Both the position numbers and the translations under genes were made by a program. A stretch of 64,000 bases of DNA. It comes from Streptomyces aurantiogriseus (GTDB taxonomy: Bacteria > Actinomycetota > Actinomycetes > Streptomycetales > Streptomycetaceae). The notes beneath the pieces are model-generated. The model had not been told where the DNA came from, did not search any database, and saw nothing but the letters and a program-made list of their open reading frames with translations. Where the stretch lies: the NCBI RefSeq assembly GCF_014649375.1, contig NZ_BMSX01000006.1, positions 186,001 through 250,000 of the forward strand. Direction: 5' to 3'. Shown here one piece after another: positions 24,903 to 33,512 of the stretch. How positions within the stretch are numbered: the stretch's first letter is position 1; each line of letters opens with the position of its first letter.

Positions 24903-26096
24903 TTACGCGAGATCACGCTTGGCCGCGATCTTCGACGACAGGCTGTAGATGTCGATGAAGCCCTTGGCCGCGGCCTGGTCGAAGGTGTCGCCGGTGTCGT
25001 AGGTGGCGAGGTTGAAGTCGTACAGGGACGAGTCCGAGCGCCGGCCGGTGACGACCGCGCGGCCGCCGTGCAGGGTCATCCGGATGTCGCCGGAGACGTG
25101 CTGGTTGGCCTCGTTGATGAAGCCCTCCAGGGCGCGCTTGAGCGGGGAGAACCACTGGCCGTCGTAGACCAGTTCGCCCCAGCGCTGCTCGACCTGCCGC
25201 TTGTAGCGGGCGAGTTCGCGCTCGACGGTGACGTTCTCCAGCTCCTGGTGGGCGGTGATCAGGGCGATCGCGCCGGGAGCCTCGTAGACCTCGCGGGACT
25301 TGATGCCGACGAGGCGGTCCTCGACCATGTCGATCCGGCCGATGCCCTGGGCGCCGGCGCGCTCGTTGAGCTGCTGGATGGCCTGCAGGACGGTGACGGG
25401 CTTGCCGTCGATGGCGACCGGGACGCCCTCCTTGAAGGTGATGATCACCTCGTCGGCCTCCCGCGGGGTGGCCGGGTTCTGGGTGTACTCGTAGATGTCC
25501 TCGATCGGGGCGTTCCAGATGTCCTCGAGGAAGCCGGTCTCGACGGCGCGGCCGAAGACGTTCTGGTCGATGGAGTACGGGGACTTCTTGGTGGTCGCGA
25601 TCGGGAGGTTCTTCTCCTCGCAGAACGCGATGGCCTTGTCACGGGTCATCGCGTAGTCACGGACCGGGGCGATGCACTTGAGGTCGGGGGCGAGGGCGAC
25701 GATGCCGGCCTCGAAGCGGACCTGGTCGTTGCCCTTGCCGGTGCAGCCGTGGGCGACGGTCGTGGCGCCGTGCTTCTGCGCGGCGGCGACGAGGTGCTTG
25801 ACGATCGTCGGCCGGGAGAGCGCGGAGACCAGCGGATAGCGGTCCATGTAGAGGGCGTTGGCCTTGATCGCCGGGAGGCAGTACTCGTCGGCGAACTCGT
25901 CCTTGGCGTCCGCGACCTCGGCCTCGACGGCGCCGCACGCGAGGGCGCGCTTGCGGATGACGTCCAGGTCCTCGCCGCCCTGGCCGACGTCGACCGCAAC
26001 GGCGATGACCTCGGCGCCTGTCTCCTCGGCGATCCAGCCGATGGCGACGGAGGTGTCCAGACCGCCTGAGTAGGCGAGTACGACGCGCTCGGTCAC
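24903..26096 (-). CDS. argG: Argininosuccinate synthase
   Basis: 397 residues from a GTG with GAGGAG six bases upstream. The ATP pyrophosphatase P-loop AYSGGLDTSVA, GCTGKGNDQVRFE and DQNVFGR identify ArgG. It joins citrulline and aspartate using ATP. Together with argH downstream it completes the pathway begun by the argCJBDR operon 11 kb away. The promoter overlaps an ARG-box-like sequence. Confidence 0.96.
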   Translation of the reverse strand: MTERVVLAYSGGLDTSVAIGWIAEETGAEVIAVAVDVGQGGEDLDVIRKRALACGAVEAEVADAKDEFADEYCLPAIKANALYMDRYPLVSALSRPTIVKHLVAAAQKHGATTVAHGCTGKGNDQVRFEAGIVALAPDLKCIAPVRDYAMTRDKAIAFCEEKNLPIATTKKSPYSIDQNVFGRAVETGFLEDIWNAPIEDIYEYTQNPATPREADEVIITFKEGVPVAIDGKPVTVLQAIQQLNERAGAQGIGRIDMVEDRLVGIKSREVYEAPGAIALITAHQELENVTVERELARYKRQVEQRWGELVYDGQWFSPLKRALEGFINEANQHVSGDIRMTLHGGRAVVTGRRSDSSLYDFNLATYDTGDTFDQAAAKGFIDIYSLSSKIAAKRDLA

Positions 26097-26124
26097 GGGT
26101 TTCTCCTCACAGTGCATTCGCTGA

Positions 26125-26161
26125 CATGCATGAGTATGCAGGAGTCTGCATGGTTCGTCAA
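26125..26161 (-). promoter_or_regulatory. argG promoter with ArgR box
   Basis: On the minus strand TTGACG (26156-26161) and CATACT (26133-26138) are 17 bases apart. Three TGCAT-type half-sites (26125-26152) overlap the spacer and -10, the layout of streptomycete ARG boxes bound by ArgR with arginine. ArgR is encoded in this window. Confidence 0.7.
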
Positions 26162-26296
26162 TCCGGGCACCCAAACCCTCGAACCCGAAGAACTTTTTGA
26201 AACGGCTTTGAACAACGGCAACCGCTTACTCGTACTCCCCACCGAACGCTGGCGCCGCGTTTGTAAACCCACTCCTGACCCAAGTGAGGCATCCGC

Positions 26297-27217
26297 ATGT
26301 CCAGGGCTCTTCCGAAGTACAACAAGCGTCGCGTGGCGGTCATCGGCGGCGCCGCCGCTCTGGCGCTGACCGGCGCCGTGGTCGTGAACTCCGCCCTCGC
26401 CGGGGAGTCCAAGAACAGCGCCACGAACGCCAAGACCCTCGCGTCCTCCCCCGGCACGATCAGCTGCCCGGACGTGGCCTCGCAGCTCCCCGCGATCCCG
26501 GCCACCGCCCAGGCCGAGGTCACCCGCAACCTGGAGCTCCTCAACACCCAGATCGCCGAGGCCAACCAGCGCCTGATCGACACCGTCGGCCAGGGCGGCC
26601 CCAACTTCGTCCAGAACGCCATCCTCGGCCCCCTCGAGGACAAGCGCATCGCGACCGTCAACCGCATCGCCACCGCCATCGGCCGCACCGCCGAGAAGCC
26701 GCAGGGCCTCGACGCCCTCGCGCCCTGCGCCCTCAACGCCGGCGGCGCGGCGGCCGGGGACGCGGGCAACGCCGGGGACGCGGGCAATGCTGGGGACGCC
26801 GGAGACGCGGGCAACGCCGGAGACACCGGTAACGCGGGGGACGCGGGCGCCGGTAACGCAGGGGATGCGGGCGCCGGAGACGCGGGCAACGCAGGGGACG
26901 CGGGCGCCGGTGAGGCCGGTGCCGCCGGCACGATCAGCTGCCCGGACGTGACCTCACAGCTCCCCGCGATCCCGGCCTCCGCCCAGGCCGAGGTCACCCG
27001 CAACCTGGAGCTCCTCGACACCCAGATCGCCGAGGCCAACCAGCGCCTGATCGACACCGTCGGCCAGGGCGGCCCCAACTTCGTCCAGAACGCCATCCTC
27101 GGCCCCCTCGAGGACAAGCGCGTCGCCGCGCTGAACCGCATCGAGACCGCCATCGGCCGCGCCGCCGAGAAGCCCGAGGGCCTCGAGGCCTTCGCGCCGT
27201 GCACGCTGAACCAGTGA
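26297..27217 (+). CDS. Secreted protein with two near-identical domains and a Gly/Asp/Ala/Asn repeat linker
   Basis: 306 residues. A signal peptide (RRVAVIGGAAALALTGAVVV, cleavage near ALAG) precedes two ~90-residue copies of one domain, each starting GTISCPDV, containing NFVQNAILGPLEDKR and ending APC, with one Cys at each end that may pair. They are joined by a linker of GDAGNAG-type repeats (~26752-26930). The two copies are almost identical in DNA as well as protein, so the duplication is recent or kept alike by gene conversion. Helical amphipathic segments (EVTRNLELLNTQIAEANQRL) suggest a coiled structure. Function unknown; it is likely exported and perhaps cell-wall linked. Confidence 0.8.
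   Translation: MSRALPKYNKRRVAVIGGAAALALTGAVVVNSALAGESKNSATNAKTLASSPGTISCPDVASQLPAIPATAQAEVTRNLELLNTQIAEANQRLIDTVGQGGPNFVQNAILGPLEDKRIATVNRIATAIGRTAEKPQGLDALAPCALNAGGAAAGDAGNAGDAGNAGDAGDAGNAGDTGNAGDAGAGNAGDAGAGDAGNAGDAGAGEAGAAGTISCPDVTSQLPAIPASAQAEVTRNLELLDTQIAEANQRLIDTVGQGGPNFVQNAILGPLEDKRVAALNRIETAIGRAAEKPEGLEAFAPCTLNQ
26752..26930 (+). repeat. GDAGNAG-type low-complexity linker repeats
   Basis: Degenerate tandem repeats of 9-15 bases encode Gly/Asp/Ala/Asn units between the two domain copies of the secreted protein. Confidence 0.7.
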
Positions 27218-27229
27218 GGTGACAGGCGT

Positions 27230-27268
27230 GGTGGCCGCCCCGACGAAACGTCGGCCGGGGCGGCCACC
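27230..27268 (+). terminator. Hairpin terminator after the duplicated secreted protein
   Basis: A 13-bp stem GGTGGCCGCCCCG / CGGGGCGGCCACC, with a small inner GACG-AAA-CGTC hairpin, lies 12 bases after the stop codon. It has no T-run, as is common in Streptomyces. Confidence 0.7.
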
Positions 27269-27376
27269 GCCGTGTTCGGAGGGGATCCGACACCGGGTCC
27301 GAAACCGGTCGGAAAGCGGTTCAGAAACCGTAATTCCTTAGACAGCCAAAAGACTTTCCCGGAATAATCGTCAGCC

Positions 27377-28000
27377 ATGGGAAAGACCTACGAGCGCATA
27401 GACGGCAGGCTCCGTACGTTCATCGAGGAGCAGCCCCTCTTCTTCACCGCGACCGCGCCCCTGTCCGCCGACGGCACGATCAACCTCTCCCCCAAGGGCC
27501 TCAAGGGCTCGTTCGCCGTGCTCGACGAGCACACCGTGGCCTACCTCGACTTCGCCGGCTCCAACGCGGAGACCGTCGCGCATCTGCGCGAGAACGGCCG
27601 GATCACCCTGATGTGGTGCGCCTTCCAGGGGCCGCCGAACATCGTGCGGGTGCACGGCCGCGGCGAGCCGGTCTTCCGCGACGATCCGCGCTTCCAGGAA
27701 CTCCTCGCCCACTTCCCGGACATCGACCCGACCCCGCACGGCCTGCGCGCGATCATCGTCGTGCACGCCGAACTCGTACGGGACACCTGCGGGTACGCGG
27801 TGCCCTTCATGACGTACGACGAGGACCGCGATCTGCACGCGAAGCGGTTCGCGCGCGAGGACGACGAGTCGCTCAGCGCGTACTTCGAGAAGAAGGAGCA
27901 CGTGGCCACGAGCATCGATGGGCTGCCGGGGCTGCCCCTGCCCCTGCCCGGGTCCTCCCCCCAGCCCCCTTCCCCTCCCGCTCCCGTACGCCCGAATTGA
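27377..28000 (+). CDS. Pyridoxamine 5'-phosphate oxidase-family protein
   Basis: 207 residues. The split-barrel flavin fold is indicated by FFTATAPLSADGTINLSPKG and VAYLDFAGSNAETVAHLREN, followed by ITLMWCAFQGPPNIVRVHG. The C-terminal tail is Pro-rich. Such proteins bind FMN or F420 and reduce small molecules. It sits just before the haem peroxidase in a redox-rich block. The exact substrate is unknown. Confidence 0.85.
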   Translation: MGKTYERIDGRLRTFIEEQPLFFTATAPLSADGTINLSPKGLKGSFAVLDEHTVAYLDFAGSNAETVAHLRENGRITLMWCAFQGPPNIVRVHGRGEPVFRDDPRFQELLAHFPDIDPTPHGLRAIIVVHAELVRDTCGYAVPFMTYDEDRDLHAKRFAREDDESLSAYFEKKEHVATSIDGLPGLPLPLPGSSPQPPSPPAPVRPN

Positions 28001-28140
28001 CACCAACATGTCATGTGCGCCATGTGTACGCGCAAGCGTTTCTTGGGGCATTTGACGGAATCCTCCCTTCCGCCGGTCTCGTCTCCTACGGTGGGCACAC
28101 ACGTGCGCGCTCTCGCGCATCGGGACCACATGGGGGATTC

Positions 28141-29838
28141 ATGTTCCGACCCGCACGCGAACCACAGAGCAAACGCCATGTCCGCTCCTCGTTCTACGTC
28201 GTCGGCGAGGGTGTCCTCGCCGAGTCGGCGGACGGCGGCCCCGCGGAACCGCTGGCGCCTTCCACCGTGGCGGCCCTGCGCCGCTTCCAGTTCTCCCGGC
28301 TGGGCCCCCGGGCGAAGGCGTCCCAGATGCTCGACCGGGCCGCCCGTACGGAGCTGGCCGAGGCGATGACGGACCCCGACCGGGACCAGCCCGACCAGGC
28401 CGACGTACCGGCCGGCTTCACCTACCTCGGCCAGTTCGTGGACCACGACCTCACGCTGGACGCCACCGCGGTGCGCCTCGAGGAAGAGATCACGGTGCGG
28501 GAGCTCCTCCAGGGCCGCTCCCCGGCGCTGGACCTCGACTCCCTCTACGGACTCGGGCCGGACCACCGCTTCGACCGCCGGTTCTACGAGGACGACGGGC
28601 TCCGGCTGAAGACCGGCACCACCCAGGGCGTGCCGGGGGACGGCTCCGTCGTCGGCCAGTCGCTCGCCGGCTTCGACCTGCCCCGTGTGGGCGCGGGCTC
28701 GCTGCGCTCCGAGCGGCGCCGGGCGCTCATCCCTGACCCGCGCAACGACGAGAACCTCGTCGTCGCCCAGATCCACAACGCCTTCATCCGGTTCCACAAC
28801 CGCGTGGTGGCCGACCTGGTCGACAAGGGCGTGTCCAGCGCGGTGCTGTTCGAGTCGGCGCGCGAGACGGTCGTCAAGCACTACCAGTGGATGCTGGTGC
28901 ACGACTTCCTGCCCCGGATCGTCGATCCCGCCGTCGTCACGGAGGTCTTCACCAACGGGCGCCGGGTGTTCGAGCCGGCCCCGAGCGAGCAGGACCGGCC
29001 GACGATGCCGATCGAGTTCTCCGTGGCCGCCTACCGGCTGGGCCACAGCATGGTCCGGGGCCGCTACAACTGGAACAGGGTCTTCGACCGGGGCCGGGGC
29101 ACCCTGGAGCTGCTGTTCCAGTTCAGCGGCACCAGCGGCATCCTCTCCCCGCCTCCCGCGGACCCGACGGACCCCGAGGCGGGCGACTTCGAGCGTCTGC
29201 CCACCAACTGGATCGCCGACTTCCGGCGTCTGTTCGCCTTCGGGGAGGCGGTGCCGGACCGGGCGGAACTCCTCGTGCCCGACGCGCAGTTCAACGTCGC
29301 CAAGCGCATCGACACCCTGCTGGTGAACCCGCTCGCCAACCTGCCGCTCGGCGCCTTCGGCGGCCGCGGGCAGCCGGCGCCCCCGGCCATCGAGCTGAAC
29401 CTCGCCTTCCGCAACCTCACCCGGGCCTCGATGCTGCGTCTCGCGACGGGACAGCAGATGGTCGAGCACTTCGTCGACCGGAAGGTCGACGTCGAGCCGC
29501 TGTCCGCGGCCGATCTCGGCGAGGGCGGTGGCGCTCAGCTCTCCGACGGCCTCAGGAAACAGCTCGCCAGGAACTGCCCGTTGTGGTTCTACGTCCTGCG
29601 CGAGGCCGAGGTGAAGGGCGGCGGCAAGCTGACCGGCGTCGGCGGGCGCATCGTCGCCGAGGTGTTCCACCGGGCCATCGAGGGCAGCCGGTACTCCCTC
29701 GTGCGCGACCCCTTCTGGCGGCCCTTCCTCAGCCCCGTCGAGGAGCGCAACGCCAAGGACGTCTTCGCGATGACGGACCTGCTGCTGTACGCCTTCCAGG
29801 GGCGGGCGGACCTGCTCAACCCGCTGGGGGTGAGCTAG
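28141..29838 (+). CDS. Animal-type haem peroxidase (peroxidase-cyclooxygenase superfamily)
   Basis: 565 residues from the ATG at 28141, nine bases after GGGGGA. The distal-His motif is TYLGQFVDHDLTLDAT and the proximal-His region is EFSVAAYRLGHSMVRGRYN. RDE-like residues and NLTRASMLRLATGQQM complete the fold. No signal peptide is seen, so it is probably cytosolic or exported by another path. It uses H2O2 to oxidise organic or halide substrates. Bacterial members are less common than catalase-peroxidases. A strong terminator follows. Confidence 0.9.
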   Translation: MFRPAREPQSKRHVRSSFYVVGEGVLAESADGGPAEPLAPSTVAALRRFQFSRLGPRAKASQMLDRAARTELAEAMTDPDRDQPDQADVPAGFTYLGQFVDHDLTLDATAVRLEEEITVRELLQGRSPALDLDSLYGLGPDHRFDRRFYEDDGLRLKTGTTQGVPGDGSVVGQSLAGFDLPRVGAGSLRSERRRALIPDPRNDENLVVAQIHNAFIRFHNRVVADLVDKGVSSAVLFESARETVVKHYQWMLVHDFLPRIVDPAVVTEVFTNGRRVFEPAPSEQDRPTMPIEFSVAAYRLGHSMVRGRYNWNRVFDRGRGTLELLFQFSGTSGILSPPPADPTDPEAGDFERLPTNWIADFRRLFAFGEAVPDRAELLVPDAQFNVAKRIDTLLVNPLANLPLGAFGGRGQPAPPAIELNLAFRNLTRASMLRLATGQQMVEHFVDRKVDVEPLSAADLGEGGGAQLSDGLRKQLARNCPLWFYVLREAEVKGGGKLTGVGGRIVAEVFHRAIEGSRYSLVRDPFWRPFLSPVEERNAKDVFAMTDLLLYAFQGRADLLNPLGVS

Positions 29839-29851
29839 CCGGAACGGTGCG

Positions 29852-29892
29852 GTGCGGGTGGGCCGGGGGACGCTCCCCCGGCCCACCCGCAC
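29852..29892 (+). terminator. Strong terminator after the haem peroxidase gene
   Basis: A perfect 19-bp stem (GTGCGGGTGGGCCGGGGGA with its complement) has only a CGC loop. It lies 14 bases past the stop and separates the peroxidase from the ferric-reductase gene. Confidence 0.8.
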
Positions 29893-29992
29893 GTTTCACC
29901 GCGAACCTGCGCATCGGACTCGGCAGGGCACTGAACACTCCGCGGCTGCGGCCCGTATCTGTGGGCCAAGGGTCAGTACCCACGGAGGAACC

Positions 29993-31375
29993 GTGACCAC
30001 GACGATCGCCGGCGGCCGTGCCGCCCGCCGCCAGACGATGCGCCGCATCCGTCCGCGCCGCTCCCCGGCCGTCCCGCTGCTGATCGCCGTCTGGGCGGGC
30101 GCGGCGGGTGTGCTGTGGCTGTGGTGGAACAACACGCCGTCCATCGCGGACACCAACGGCAAGATCCTCCAAGCGGGCCGGATCACCGGCCTGCTCGCGG
30201 GGTACCTGATGGCACTCGTCGTGCTCCAGATGGCGCGGGTGCCGGCCCTGGAGCGGCGGGTGGGCTCGGACCGGGTCGCGCGCTGGCACGCGATGTCCGG
30301 CCGGTACACGCTCTGCCTCACCTTCGCGCACGTGTTCCTCATCATGTGGGGGTACGCGCTGCAGGCCGGCAAGTCGCTCAGCGACATCGGGCAGCAGACG
30401 ATCGACTCCGTCAACCAGCTGCCGGACATGGGCAAGGCCGCCATCGGCACCGGTCTGCTGCTGGTCATCGGGCTGCTCTCGATCGGCCCGGTCCGCCGCA
30501 AACTGCCGTACGACACCTGGTACCACGTCCACCTGCTGACCTACGCGGCGGTGTTCCTGACGTTCTGGCACCAGCTCACCACCGGCAACGACTTCGTGGT
30601 GGAGCCGACCGCGAAGACCGCCTGGTACGTGCTCTACGGGTCGGTCACCGCGCTCGTGATCTGGTACCGCATCCTCACGCCGATCCGGCTGAACCTGCGG
30701 CACCGCATGTACGTCGAGGCGGTCATCGAGGAGACGCCCGGCGTGGTGTCGGTGCTCATCGGCGGGCGCAAGCTGCACCGGATCGGCGCGGAGGCCGGGC
30801 AGTTCTTCCGGTGGCGGTTCATGGCTCCGGGGATGCGGTTCAGCTCGCATCCGTACTCGCTGTCGGCGGCGCCCCGTCCGGGGCTGCTGCGGATCACGGT
30901 CAAGGCGAACGGCGACCACAGCGCGGCGCTGCGCGGGCTGAAGCCCGGCGTGAAGGTGTGGGCCGAGGGTCCCTACGGCGCGATGACGGCCTCCCGGCGC
31001 AGCCAGGGCAAGGTGCTGCTGGTGGCCGGCGGGGTGGGGATCACGCCGATGCGGGCGCTGTTCGAGACGCTGCCGGGAGCGGCCGGGGACATCACCCTCC
31101 TCTACCGGGCCAACAGCACGCAGGACCTGGCGCTGTGGGACGAGCTGGCGAAGATCGCCGACGAGCGGGGGGCGCGGCTGATGTACGCGGTCAACAGCCC
31201 CGACGGGGAGCGACCCGACATCTCGGCGGACTCCCTGCGCCGCAAGCTGCCGGACATCGAGGAGCACGACGTCTTCATGTGCGGGCCGGCCGGCTTCGCC
31301 CAAGGCGTGTACGAGGCACTGCGCGGCGCCGGGGTCCCCGCCCGTCGCATCCATCACGAGTCGTTCGAGATGTGA
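29993..31375 (+). CDS. Ferric-reductase-like flavocytochrome (FAD/NAD(P)H oxidoreductase)
   Basis: 460 residues from a GTG with GGAGG upstream. The N-terminal half has about six membrane helices with paired His residues for haem b (RWHAMSG, FAHVFL; YHVHLL, FWHQL). The C-terminal half binds FAD (SHPYSLSAAPRPG) and NAD(P)H (LLVAGGVGITPMRALFE, MCGPAGFAQGVY). It would pass electrons from cytosolic NAD(P)H across the membrane. The next genes encode a flavin-bearing outer protein and the flavin transferase, so it is the likely electron source for that system. Confidence 0.92.
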   Translation: MTTTIAGGRAARRQTMRRIRPRRSPAVPLLIAVWAGAAGVLWLWWNNTPSIADTNGKILQAGRITGLLAGYLMALVVLQMARVPALERRVGSDRVARWHAMSGRYTLCLTFAHVFLIMWGYALQAGKSLSDIGQQTIDSVNQLPDMGKAAIGTGLLLVIGLLSIGPVRRKLPYDTWYHVHLLTYAAVFLTFWHQLTTGNDFVVEPTAKTAWYVLYGSVTALVIWYRILTPIRLNLRHRMYVEAVIEETPGVVSVLIGGRKLHRIGAEAGQFFRWRFMAPGMRFSSHPYSLSAAPRPGLLRITVKANGDHSAALRGLKPGVKVWAEGPYGAMTASRRSQGKVLLVAGGVGITPMRALFETLPGAAGDITLLYRANSTQDLALWDELAKIADERGARLMYAVNSPDGERPDISADSLRRKLPDIEEHDVFMCGPAGFAQGVYEALRGAGVPARRIHHESFEM

Positions 31376-31389
31376 GCGACGGAAACCCA

Positions 31390-31441
31390 CGATCCACGGA
31401 ATCGATCCACGCGATCGATCCACGGAAACGGTCCACGGAAA
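31390..31441 (+). repeat. Four 13-bp tandem repeats in the spacer before the FMN-binding gene
   Basis: Four consecutive 13-base units of the form CGATCCACGGAAT fill most of the 84-base gap. They differ from each other by 1-3 bases. They may be a binding array or simple slippage. Confidence 0.7.
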
Positions 31442-31459
31442 CCACAGGAATCAGGAGCG

Positions 31460-32587
31460 ATGAAGAAAAGCCACCCCATGCGGCGCATTGTGATCGCCAG
31501 TGCCGCCACTGTGTCCGGGATCGTGCTGCTGCTGTCGCTGAAGCCGGCGGACGACCCGGCCTCCTCGGCAGCCGGACTGCCCCCGCAGTCCTCGGTCCAG
31601 GGCGGCGCCCAGGCCGCCGCGGGCAACGGCGCCGTCACCGGTGACGCGGTCCAGACGCAGTACGGGCCGGTGCAGGTCCGGCTGACCATGGCCAACGGGA
31701 AGATCACCCAGGCCGAGGCCGTGCAGCAGCCCAAGGGCGGCCAGAGCGACCAGATCAACGCCAACGCGATACCCAAGCTCAACCAGGCGGCGGTCGCCGC
31801 CGGCAGCGCCGACATCGACGCGGTCTCCGGGGCCACGTACACCAGCGACGGCTACAAGAAGTCCCTGCAGTCGGCGCTCGACAAGGCGCAGGCGAGCGCG
31901 GGTTCGCAGGGTTCCGGTGGCGCCGCCCAGGTCTCCGGCACCTTCACCGGTGACGCGGCGGACACGCAGTACGGGGCCGTGCAGGTCCGGATCACCGTCG
32001 CCAGCAACAAGATCACCAAGGCGGAGACCGTCCAGGCCCCCAAGGGCGGCCAGAGCGACCAGATCACCGCCAACTCCGTGCCCAAGCTCAACCAGGCCGT
32101 GGTCACCGCGCAGAGTCCGAACATCGACGCGGTCTCCGGAGCGACCTACACCAGCGCCGGCTACAAGCAGTCCCTCCAGTCCGCGATCGACAAGGCGAAC
32201 GCGAGCGCGGGATCGCAGGGGTCGGGGTCGCAGGGGTCGGGGTCGCAGGAGTCGGGGTCGCAGGACGCGGGGTCGCAGGAGTCGGGCTCGCAGGGTTCCG
32301 GGAGCGCCCAGGCCTCCGGCACCTTCACCGGTGAGACGGCGGACACGCAGTACGGGCCGGTGCAGGTCCGGATCACCGTCGCCAACGGGAAGATCACCAA
32401 GGCCGAGGCCGTGCAGCAGCCCAAGGGCGGCCAGAGCGACCAGATCAACGGCAACGCGATACCCAAGCTCAACCAGGCGGCGGCCGCCGCCGGCAACGCC
32501 GACATCGACGCGGTCTCCGGGGCCACGTACACCAGCGCGGGCTACAAGAAGTCCCTGCAGTCGGCGCTGGACCAGGCCGGTGGCTGA
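31460..32587 (+). CDS. Secreted protein with three FMN-binding domains
   Basis: 375 residues. An N-terminal signal/anchor (RRIVIASAATVSGIVLLLSL) is followed by three FMN_bind domains (about 57-145, 155-250 and 285-374). Each has QYG..QVR and ends in SGATYTS. SGA[T/S]-x-[T/S] is the motif to which ApbE joins FMN covalently on Thr/Ser, so up to three flavins per chain are expected outside the membrane. Domains 1 and 3 are nearly identical. The linker between 2 and 3 is Gly/Ser/Gln/Glu repeats. Single-domain relatives are common, three-domain ones less so. It sits with the flavocytochrome upstream and ApbE downstream. Confidence 0.9.
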   Translation: MKKSHPMRRIVIASAATVSGIVLLLSLKPADDPASSAAGLPPQSSVQGGAQAAAGNGAVTGDAVQTQYGPVQVRLTMANGKITQAEAVQQPKGGQSDQINANAIPKLNQAAVAAGSADIDAVSGATYTSDGYKKSLQSALDKAQASAGSQGSGGAAQVSGTFTGDAADTQYGAVQVRITVASNKITKAETVQAPKGGQSDQITANSVPKLNQAVVTAQSPNIDAVSGATYTSAGYKQSLQSAIDKANASAGSQGSGSQGSGSQESGSQDAGSQESGSQGSGSAQASGTFTGETADTQYGPVQVRITVANGKITKAEAVQQPKGGQSDQINGNAIPKLNQAAAAAGNADIDAVSGATYTSAGYKKSLQSALDQAGG

Positions 32588-33380
32588 CGCGGTGGCCGAG
32601 TCGGCACAGGCTCCCGCCGCGGTGCGTCACGCGGAGGAGGTCATGGGGACGGTCTTCTCCTTCGACGTCCGCGGCGGGGAACCCGCGGCGGTGCAGGCGG
32701 CTGTTCGCGAGGCGGTCGCCTCGCTGCACCGGGTCGACGAGGTGTTCAGTACCTACCGCGAGGACAGCCAGGTCTCCCGGCTGACGCGTGGCGAGCTGAC
32801 CGTCGAGGAGTGCGACGCCGAGGTGGCCGAGGTGCTGGAGCTGGGCGCCGAGGCGGAGCGGACGAGCGACGGCTGGTTCAGCATGCGCTACCAGGGCCGG
32901 CTCGACCCGACCGGGATCGTCAAGGGGTGGGCCGCCGAGCGGGCGGCTCGTCTCATCGCCGAGGTGGGCGTGAGCGGGGTGAGCGTCAACGGCGGCGGCG
33001 ATGTGCAGCTGCTGGGCGTGCCCGGGCCGGAGCGGCCGTGGCGGGTCGGGGTGTCCGATCCGCTGCGGCCGGGTGGGCTGGCGGCGGTCGTCTCCGCGGC
33101 CGGCGCCGACGAGCTGGCCGTCGCCACCTCCGGGACGGTCGAGCGCGGCGCCCACATCATCGACCCGCGCACGGGCCGCTCCGCGGTGACGGACCTGGTC
33201 GCCGTGACGGTCGTCGCGCCCAGCCTGACCTGGGCGGACTGCTGGGCGACGGCGGCGTTCGCGATGGGGTCGCGGGAGGCGCTGGCCTGGCTGGAGTCGT
33301 TGCCGGACGTGGAGGCGTTGCTGATCACGGCGGGCGACGAAGTGCGGTGCACTGGGGGCCTGGCGCGCCGGTTGGGCTGA
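32580..33380 (+). CDS. apbE: FAD:protein FMN transferase (ApbE)
   Basis: 266 residues from a GTG that overlaps the stop of the FMN-binding gene by eight bases, so the two are coupled. ApbE marks are the MGTVFSFDV start, DPTGIVKGWAAERAA, VNGGGDVQLLG and HIIDPRTGRSA. It moves FMN from FAD onto the Thr of the SGAT motif in the partner upstream. No N-terminal signal peptide is seen, unlike many exported ApbE proteins, which leaves open where modification occurs. Confidence 0.92.
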   Translation: MADAVAESAQAPAAVRHAEEVMGTVFSFDVRGGEPAAVQAAVREAVASLHRVDEVFSTYREDSQVSRLTRGELTVEECDAEVAEVLELGAEAERTSDGWFSMRYQGRLDPTGIVKGWAAERAARLIAEVGVSGVSVNGGGDVQLLGVPGPERPWRVGVSDPLRPGGLAAVVSAAGADELAVATSGTVERGAHIIDPRTGRSAVTDLVAVTVVAPSLTWADCWATAAFAMGSREALAWLESLPDVEALLITAGDEVRCTGGLARRLG

Positions 33381-33395
33381 TCGCAGGCACACGGA

Positions 33396-33426
33396 GCGCC
33401 CCTCAGCTGTGCAGCCTGAGGGGCGC
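33396..33426. terminator. Bidirectional terminator hairpin between apbE and argR
   Basis: GCGCCCCTCAG pairs with CTGAGGGGCGC around a 9-base loop, 15 bases after the apbE stop. The argR stop lies 87 bases further right on the other strand. Confidence 0.75.
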
Positions 33427-33512
33427 GAGGCAGTGACATGTGCGGCTCCGCCCCGCGGGCGCGATCAGCCCCCACGCACCCGCAGACGGCGTGCGACGGC
33501 CATCCGCCCCCC

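Noticed and set aside
27541..29892. 783-codon minus-strand frame
   Set aside because: Shadow of the PPOX and haem peroxidase genes, whose haem motifs are on the plus strand.
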